64,000 nt of DNA from assembly GCA_934613645.1 (NCBI GenBank), contig CAKTTC010000010.1, positions 1-64,000 on the forward strand. The letters are read 5' to 3'. The notes below the pieces were generated by a model, which searched no databases, was not told the origin of the DNA, and worked only from the letters and a program-made list of their open reading frames with translations. The position numbers were made by a program, and so were the translations under genes. The stretch comes from an uncultured Opitutales bacterium (GTDB lineage Bacteria; Verrucomicrobiota; Verrucomicrobiia; Opitutales; Intestinicryptomonadaceae). Below, piece after piece: positions 58,997 through 64,000 of the stretch; the first letter of the stretch is position 1, and each line of letters begins with the position of its first letter.

Positions 58997-60798
58997 CTCG
59001 CGGCGAAAAATTGACAATTTTTATTTCGGCGGTGGTCGCGCTGCTGCTTGCGTTTTCGCCGTTCGCGGTTAAGTGCATATCGGGCGATTCGCTTTTCGAC
59101 GGCGTCTTCGGGCGGAGCTTCGGCTCGCTCCCCGTGTCGATGGGCGGGCGCGTTATGCCGATGTCGAGCGCGGCGGCCGACGTGCTGAAGTCGTTTTCGG
59201 GCAAAAGTTCGGCGAAAATCGACGGCGCGAAAATGTCGGCTACAAAGTGGCTTTGGACGGCAAACGCGCAGCCCGAAAGGGCGGAATCCGCGCCGCTAAT
59301 CAGAACCGACAACCGCGATTTGCAGAAGCTTCTCGACGCCGACGGGCGGTATGTGAAGTATTCGGCGGTCTCGCAAAAATACGAATCGCTCGCGGAGACT
59401 GCGGCTGGGAAAGACCCGTATGCAAAATCGTGCAGGGAGACGATTGCGGCGGCGTCTTCGCTCGGAATGTCGCTGAACGCACTCGGGATAAAACACCCCG
59501 ACGCGAAATCGGCAAAGGAAACGCTCGCCATTTGGCGCAAGGCTGTCGCCGACGCCGAGAGCGAATTGAGTGCCGCGGCAAAACAGAAACGCCGCCCCGA
59601 CGATTCCAAACTTGTTGCGGCAAGCGCGTATTTAAATTACCTAAATTATCTGGCGAAATTCGAGCGGCAAAACAACAACGCGGTTGTCAAAACCGTTTGG
59701 GACGGCGGCGAATTCAAAACGCCCGTTCAGGCAATGCTCGACAGAAAACTTTCCGAACGCGCCTCGAAACTTTTGCAGTCATACGCCGAAACGCTCGATG
59801 CCGTGTCGGCGGGCGACCGCGTCGCGCTCGAAAAGGGATTGGCGGAAATCTCGCAAAATTTGGGCGACATTCCAGCGTTCCGCCTGCGCGCCGAAGCCCT
59901 CTTCAATGCGTTCGACCCGTTCTTCGCGGGCTTGATTCTCTACGCCTTTGCGTTCGTGTGCCTCGCACTTTCCAAAATCTGGAGCGGAAAATTGGGCTGC
60001 GCAGGTGGAGTTTTTTTGACGGCGGGCGTGGTTGTTCATCTCGCGGCAATGGCGGCGCGCATGTATATACAGATGCGTCCGCCCGTTACGAATTTCTATT
60101 CGTCGGTCGTGTTTACGGGCGCGTTGGCGGCGGCGTTCGGGCTGTTTTTGTTCGCGAAAAAGGGCTCGTATTTGGCGGCGTTGGCGGCGGCGTTCGGCGG
60201 GTTGCTGTCGCTCGTGGTGGCGGTGAATCTGCCGTATAGCGGCGATACTATGGCGATGATGCGCGCCGTGCTCAATTCGAATTTTTGGCTCACCGCCCAT
60301 GTGACCACAATAATGATTGGCTATTGCGGGCTTTTCTTGGCAGGGTGGACGGCGTCGCTGAGGCTTGTTTGCAACGCGTTTTCGAAAACGAATTTCGGCG
60401 CGGAGACAACGAAGACCGCCGACGGCGTGTATGTTCTGCTGTGCGTCTGCCTGCTGTTTACCTTTACGGGAACAATGCTCGGCGGAATTTGGGCAGATAT
60501 GAGCTGGGGACGCTTCTGGGGCTGGGATCCGAAAGAAAACGGCGCGCTGATGATTGTGCTTTGGACGGCGGGAGTTATCCATTGCCGTTTGCTTAAAGTT
60601 TGCAACGATAGATTTTTTCTGGCGTTGGCGGCGTTGGGAAACGTTGTCGTGGCTTGGGCGTGGTTCGGCGTGAATATGATGGGGATTGGGCTTCACTCAT
60701 ACGGATTTACCGAGGGCGGGTGGCTGTGGCTTATTCTTTTCATTTTTTTGCAAATAAGTGTTGCACCGTTTGCGTTTATAGTGTATAAATCCGAGTAG
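58993..60798 (+). CDS. ccsA: CcsA-like cytochrome c synthase subunit with long N-terminal domain
   Basis: The 601-aa product has a first helix (about residues 8-28), then a soluble stretch of about 280 residues rich in Ala, Lys and Glu. From about residue 310 it has the multi-helix CcsA core. The tryptophan-rich haem motif WGRFWGWDPKENGALMIVLW near residue 510 and flanking histidines (TAHVTTI, TAGVIHCRL, GIGLHSYGF) mark it as a haem-handling protein of system II. Typical CcsA is about 320 aa, so the N-terminal domain may replace parts missing from the short ResB. This is the last gene before tRNA-Pro. Confidence 0.9.
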   Translation: MTRGEKLTIFISAVVALLLAFSPFAVKCISGDSLFDGVFGRSFGSLPVSMGGRVMPMSSAAADVLKSFSGKSSAKIDGAKMSATKWLWTANAQPERAESAPLIRTDNRDLQKLLDADGRYVKYSAVSQKYESLAETAAGKDPYAKSCRETIAAASSLGMSLNALGIKHPDAKSAKETLAIWRKAVADAESELSAAAKQKRRPDDSKLVAASAYLNYLNYLAKFERQNNNAVVKTVWDGGEFKTPVQAMLDRKLSERASKLLQSYAETLDAVSAGDRVALEKGLAEISQNLGDIPAFRLRAEALFNAFDPFFAGLILYAFAFVCLALSKIWSGKLGCAGGVFLTAGVVVHLAAMAARMYIQMRPPVTNFYSSVVFTGALAAAFGLFLFAKKGSYLAALAAAFGGLLSLVVAVNLPYSGDTMAMMRAVLNSNFWLTAHVTTIMIGYCGLFLAGWTASLRLVCNAFSKTNFGAETTKTADGVYVLLCVCLLFTFTGTMLGGIWADMSWGRFWGWDPKENGALMIVLWTAGVIHCRLLKVCNDRFFLALAALGNVVVAWAWFGVNMMGIGLHSYGFTEGGWLWLILFIFLQISVAPFAFIVYKSE

Positions 60799-60827
60799 TA
60801 TTATTTAAAAGTGATACTGTGTTTTGG

Positions 60828-60904
60828 CGAGGTGTAGCTTAGCCTGGTAGAGCGCTACGTTCGGGACGTAGAGGCCGGTGGTTCGAATCCACTCACCTCG
60901 ACCA
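60828..60904 (+). tRNA. tRNA-Pro (CGG anticodon)
   Basis: A full cloverleaf is visible. The acceptor stem CGAGGTG / CACCTCG is followed by A and an encoded CCA. The D arm is GCTTAGCCTGGTAGAGC. The anticodon arm is CTACG-TTCGGGA-CGTAG with anticodon CGG. The T arm is GGTGG-TTCGAAT-CCACT (first pair G-T). It is probably the attachment target of the integrase that follows. Confidence 0.95.
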
Positions 60905-60910
60905 AAATAA

Positions 60911-60944
60911 AAGCCTGTAAACATCATAGTTTGCAGGCTTTTTT
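60911..60944 (+). terminator. Terminator after tRNA-Pro
   Basis: AAGCCTGTAAAC and GTTTGCAGGCTT form a 12-bp stem with one mismatch and a 6-base loop, followed by TTTTG. It lies six bases after the CCA end. Confidence 0.75.
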
Positions 60945-61069
60945 GTTTGATTATCACTGTGTTGTAGGGTTATTGAAGAGTTTTGAAAGATTTTGAAAGG
61001 AAAGCGGAACTCATCAAAAAAGCTTGTTTTGAGGGCGAAAATTTGCGACATTTTCGCGACAAGGTTTTT

Positions 61070-62146
61070 ATGAAAGTAGCGAAATGTAAAATTCACGGTG
61101 AAGACGGTTATGTCTGTTCCTACAAGCGCGACGGCAAATATTGTCGCAAATATTTTTACTCCAAAAAAGACGCAGAAGCTTTTAAGCGCAATCTCGAAAA
61201 TGTAAGCACTCCTTCCGCAAAAATTGTTAATTCGTTTTCATCGGCTCAAATGGACGATATTGTTGCGGCGGTTCGTCTTTTGCCGAAAGGGCGGACTCTT
61301 GTAGAGGCGGTCAAAAAGGCTTGGCAATATGATTCAAACGCCGACGTGGAAGGTCTCATCAATTCTTTTATGGACATAAAGCGGGCGAAGGGGTTGTCTG
61401 TTTCTCACATAAAGCATACGCGGGCGCGGCTGTTGGATTTTCAAAAAACCTTTAAATCCTTCTCTTATGCGACTCCCGCCGCAATTTTGGAATACATAAA
61501 ATCAAAAGGGAAACAAAAAACTATCATTCACTACAAAAGCACGCTTTCCGATTTTTTCGCGTATTGTTTTAGAAAAGACGCCATTTTAAGCAACCCGTTT
61601 GACAAGCTTTCTTCCGACGACTTTCTTATTGAAGAGCAAAAGTTCGAAATCGGTTTTTTGTCGGTCGAGCAAGCGAAATCTTTTATGGCGCTCTTAGAGC
61701 AAAAATATCCGCAATACTGCAAATTTTATACGCTCGCGCTTTTTGCGGGTGTTCGTGTTGACGAATGCCAACGTTTTAAAAATGATTTTATTGACTATGG
61801 CGGAAGGTCTATAACGTTCCCGAAGGAAATTGTAAAGGGAGGGAAAAAGGCGTGGATTGTCCGCGACTATGAACCCAATTTATGGGCTTGGCTTGAAAAA
61901 TACAGAGAATCGGATTTTAAGCGTCCGTCAAACACTCTTCGAACAAAGATTGGCAAGGATTTGAATTTACCGCAGAATTTCGCGCGGCATAGTTTTGCGA
62001 CGTATCATTTGAGTCTTTACAAGGACGCGGAGCGAACGCGCTTCATTACGCGCCACAACAACGCTCAAACACTCCAAAACCACTATTTCGGAGCATTAGT
62101 GGACAAGCAAACCGCCAAGGCGTATTTCGAGATTTTGCCGAGTTAG
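61070..62146 (+). CDS. Tyrosine recombinase / integrase of a tRNA-Pro island
   Basis: The 358-aa product has an N-terminal arm-binding segment (GYVCSYKRDGKYCRKYFYSK, about residues 12-35), a SAM-like core-binding domain (about 85-170) and a C-terminal catalytic domain. Catalytic positions seen are Arg near residue 229 (FAGVRVDEC), Arg-His near 305 (NFARHSFAT), His near 323 (ITRHNNAQT) and Tyr near 339 (NHYFGAL). The usual HxxR box reads NFAR, with Asn for the first His. The ATG at 61070 is preferred to a TTG at 60983. The gene is AT-rich relative to the chromosome and lies 165 bases after tRNA-Pro. The partner att site must lie beyond the window. Confidence 0.9.
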   Translation: MKVAKCKIHGEDGYVCSYKRDGKYCRKYFYSKKDAEAFKRNLENVSTPSAKIVNSFSSAQMDDIVAAVRLLPKGRTLVEAVKKAWQYDSNADVEGLINSFMDIKRAKGLSVSHIKHTRARLLDFQKTFKSFSYATPAAILEYIKSKGKQKTIIHYKSTLSDFFAYCFRKDAILSNPFDKLSSDDFLIEEQKFEIGFLSVEQAKSFMALLEQKYPQYCKFYTLALFAGVRVDECQRFKNDFIDYGGRSITFPKEIVKGGKKAWIVRDYEPNLWAWLEKYRESDFKRPSNTLRTKIGKDLNLPQNFARHSFATYHLSLYKDAERTRFITRHNNAQTLQNHYFGALVDKQTAKAYFEILPS

Positions 62147-63021
62147 CGGCTTATTTCTTCTTTAACTTCAATCCACCCTGCGTTCGGTCTTCGCGCATCG
62201 CCAACTTCTGTCTTTCCTGTAAACCTGTCTATTCTGACAATTCTCCACTTAAACGACGAGTAGGACGCGTAGCGATTTGACAGCGCGTATACTGAGGTTG
62301 CTCCGATAATTAGACCGACCAAAAACGAGAACAGTATTTGTTTTTTGTTTCTCATAGGCGGCTTATTTTGTGTTTCGGTAGAAGTAAAAAGGGTTTCAAT
62401 GCCTTCTTTTAATTTTGATGACATCATTATTTTTGAAGTGTTTTGAGTTCTTGATGTCGTAGGTTCTCCAAATTTATTTGCCGTTTTAGTCCCTGGGACA
62501 CACCCAAGAATTAACCATTTAACGACTACCAGTGGAGTGTGGTTTACTATAAAAGCCAAAAAATACCAATTCCCCGACAGGTTCATATCGTGTAGGCGGC
62601 GAATTTGGATGCAGATATACGGGATATACCCCAAAAACAATATCCACAGGGGAACAATTCCCCAATATGGGCTTAGATTATGCGATTGTAGGAAAAAAAT
62701 AACATCGGCAAGGTGAGCAAAGAATATTGTAAAGACCCCGAATAGCGGCAACATCGCGAACCACCAAATCCAATATGTCTTACGCGAAACACGCCCTTTT
62801 ATTGAATAGAATTTTGCGATAGGTTTTAAGCATTTCAATTTCAATAATCCCCACGCGGAAAGAGTCAATAGAACAATAAAAAATGATAACGGCAACAGCG
62901 GGGATAAATTATTATTTGGCACAGAATTATTCGATTCTCTGGACGGTTGAGATGTTGCATTTTTTTGAGGGGCAAATTCCGCTTTCAATCCCACGAGAAA
63001 TTCGTTGTCGCTTGTGCTCAT
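62143..63021 (-). CDS. DUF805-family membrane protein
   Basis: The 292-aa product has a low-complexity N terminus, a first helix (LLPLSFFIVLLTLSAWGLL), then a DUF805 (YhaH-like) domain with GRVSRKTYWIWWFAMLPL, RRLHDMNLSGNWYFLAF and the closing LGCVPGTKTANKFGEP. A linker, a further helix (ILFSFLVGLIIGATSVYAL) and a short basic C-terminal domain follow. Function is unknown for the family. It is convergent with the integrase gene and overlaps it by four bases, a tight packing often seen in islands. It is AT-rich. Confidence 0.8.
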   Translation of the reverse strand: MSTSDNEFLVGLKAEFAPQKNATSQPSRESNNSVPNNNLSPLLPLSFFIVLLTLSAWGLLKLKCLKPIAKFYSIKGRVSRKTYWIWWFAMLPLFGVFTIFFAHLADVIFFLQSHNLSPYWGIVPLWILFLGYIPYICIQIRRLHDMNLSGNWYFLAFIVNHTPLVVVKWLILGCVPGTKTANKFGEPTTSRTQNTSKIMMSSKLKEGIETLFTSTETQNKPPMRNKKQILFSFLVGLIIGATSVYALSNRYASYSSFKWRIVRIDRFTGKTEVGDARRPNAGWIEVKEEISR

Positions 63022-63024
63022 ATG

Positions 63025-63560
63025 TTAATATCCTTTTAGACTCCTAATTTGTTTTTCTATGTCTAAGAGTTTTTCATATTTTTTGTCGACACTATATCCT
63101 GTATGTCGCAGATAGGAAAGGTCTGATTTTACTTTTTTATAACGCAAAGTATCGTTATGATAATCTATATTTTTTAATGATTCCGAAAGATAATCTATAC
63201 ACTTAAATATTCTGGTAAGCTTTGGGGCTTTATCAATTTCATCTTCAACTTTTCTGAACAGCCTGTTTATAATGTCGCGAGCTTCCGATAGCGAAATATC
63301 GAACATTTCACGCGCGTTTTTACGCGTTTTGATTCAAGTTCGGCGTGGACGAGCTTTTCGAGATAATGTGAACGGCGAGTGTATACAGAATATTCTTCCT
63401 TATAATTGGCGGGGACTCCTGTCCCTTTGTTTAATTCGGCAAGTCGCGCTGCCACGGAAACCGTGGTGTATCCAATTTTTAGATAGGGGATACAAGGGTT
63501 CGACGCGATATAAACATATCCAGCGTAATTATCTCTTTGTTTGAAATATTTAGCTGACAT
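63025..63560 (-). pseudogene. Frameshifted T5orf172-type GIY-YIG nuclease-like gene
   Basis: Two overlapping frames together make one protein. The upstream frame (63267-63560, 97 aa) begins YAGYVYIASNPCIPYLKIGYT, the GIY-YIG-like start of the T5orf172/MUG113 family. It continues LVHAELESKRVKTR and then runs out of frame. The downstream frame (63025-63306) begins MFDISLSEARDIINRLFRK, which is the expected continuation (KTREMFDISLSEA). The break falls in ACGCGCGTG near 63311-63316. Removing one CG from the CGCGCG run restores a single frame of about 178 residues. A real mutation, a phase-variable tract or a sequencing error are all possible. Confidence 0.7.
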
Positions 63561-63601
63561 ATAATCTCTCTATTTGAACAAAAACCATTTGGCGGTTATC
63601 T

Positions 63602-63838
63602 TCATTTTTTTAGTTTATTTTTGACTTTGTTTTTCGCCCCTATTGCAACTCCAACCGAATTCGTTATGGTCGCTCCATCGCCTTGGGGAAGCCCTCTCTG
63701 TTTTATATCATAATCAATCAAAGCGGCAATATAGGCGGATACATTACCCGCAAAACGCTCAGTTGCTATTTTTTTTGCATCTTCTAATACACTTGGGGAA
63801 ATGGATATGTTTACTCTTATATTTTTCTTCATACTCAT
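63602..63838 (-). CDS. Ribbon-helix-helix (CopG-like) DNA-binding protein
   Basis: The 78-aa product starts with a beta strand typical of RHH proteins (KKNIRVNISISPSVLEDAKK), followed by two helices (ATERFAGNVSAYIAALIDYDIKQ) and a flexible, lysine-rich tail. Such proteins are dimeric repressors, antitoxins or plasmid/island copy regulators. It diverges from a second RHH-like gene at 63915 across a 76-base interval with repeated GTTGTGTA sites. No toxin gene follows it immediately. Confidence 0.75.
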   Translation of the reverse strand: MSMKKNIRVNISISPSVLEDAKKIATERFAGNVSAYIAALIDYDIKQRGLPQGDGATITNSVGVAIGAKNKVKNKLKK

Positions 63839-63844
63839 AATTTA

Positions 63845-63916
63845 GTTGTGTAATTAAATTAGACAAGAAAAAAAACTGTTGACATAATACACAACAAAGG
63901 TGTATGCGTTGTGTAT
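63845..63916. promoter_or_regulatory. Operator/promoter of the divergent RHH genes
   Basis: The inverted repeat ATACACAAC (63887-63895) and GTTGTGTAT (63908-63916) is perfect over 9 bp, and its right arm covers the first two bases of the plus-strand start codon. A third GTTGTGTA half lies at 63845-63852. TTGACA at 63879-63884 is followed 16 bases later by TGTATG. The layout suits autorepression by an RHH protein. Confidence 0.55.
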
Positions 63917-64000
63917 GAAAATGAAAAAAGCAAGGGCGGTTGGACGCCCAAAAGCAGGTGAAAAGAGGGTTCGTTATAATTTTGTTATGCTCCCCTCTGT
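63915..64000 (+). CDS. RHH-like DNA-binding protein, truncated by the window end
   Basis: Only the first 28 codons are visible: a basic start with AVGRPKAGEKRVRYNFVMLP. The GRPK basic patch followed by RYNF strand residues is common at the N terminus of ribbon-helix-helix regulators on mobile elements. It probably starts an operon of the island. An alternative start is the ATG at 63921. The rest lies beyond the window. Confidence 0.5.
   Translation, partial: MKMKKARAVGRPKAGEKRVRYNFVMLPS

Overview
The window looks like a bacterial chromosome segment of roughly 50-55% G+C from the PVC group, most likely Verrucomicrobiota (Opitutae-like) and probably anaerobic or gut-associated. This is inferred from the gene families: a Minf_1886-type protein, three DUF5696-like secreted proteins, a DUF6786-like lipoprotein, rubrerythrin, a PPi-type phosphofructokinase beside a K+-type membrane pyrophosphatase, and a Bacteroidetes-style PurM. 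No rRNA gene is present, so the taxonomy stays inferential. The last 3 kb, after a tRNA-Pro gene, is visibly AT-richer and is a mobile island.

Layout. 1-184: dispersed repeats ending at the rubrerythrin stop codon. 0.2-8 kb: rubrerythrin, carB, and a Minf_1886-sufC-sufB-sufD cluster. 8.1-14.3 kb: a secreted DUF5696-like protein, PPi-PFK and the membrane pyrophosphatase. 14.5-19.7 kb: a mutarotase-like lipoprotein, argH, a DevB/DevC-like export pair and a VOC protein. 19.8-29.2 kb: a secreted glycosidase-like protein, a second and third DUF5696 paralogue, and tpiA, pgk and gap, with the third paralogue lying between pgk and gap. 29.4-32.4 kb: a small membrane ORF, a CPBP protease, a DusB-like enzyme and a TPR protein. 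32.4-34.06 kb: a 1.7-kb gene-free block of repeats. 34-47 kb (minus strand): rpmI, rplT, pheS, pheT, tatC, a peptide-binding lipoprotein, a fused OppB-OppC permease, an exported unknown protein and priA. 47.5-50.6 kb: a DUF6786-like lipoprotein, an M42 peptidase and hemD. 50.55-51.28 kb: a second repeat block. 51.3-60.8 kb: a DegT aminotransferase divergent from ugd, then a TolB-like protein, thrH, purM, ychF, resB and ccsA. 60.8-64 kb: tRNA-Pro, a tyrosine integrase and island cargo.

The least expected feature is a system of mosaic, nested palindromic repeats between genes. Type A has constant flanks around a 3-nt-loop hairpin whose stem sequence changes while pairing is kept. Type B has long arms with a conserved 3-nt bulge and often a smaller hairpin inside. 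Type E is a three-tier nested palindrome whose 18-bp outer arms differ at each locus and overlap the stop codon of the gene upstream (rubrerythrin, hemD). Several copies sit directly 3-prime of coding regions, and one type A copy resembles an intrinsic terminator. Most of the metabolic genes are ordinary. The three DUF5696 proteins, the GH-like protein and two mutarotase-like lipoproteins suggest use of external glycans, feeding a glycolysis that may rely on pyrophosphate.
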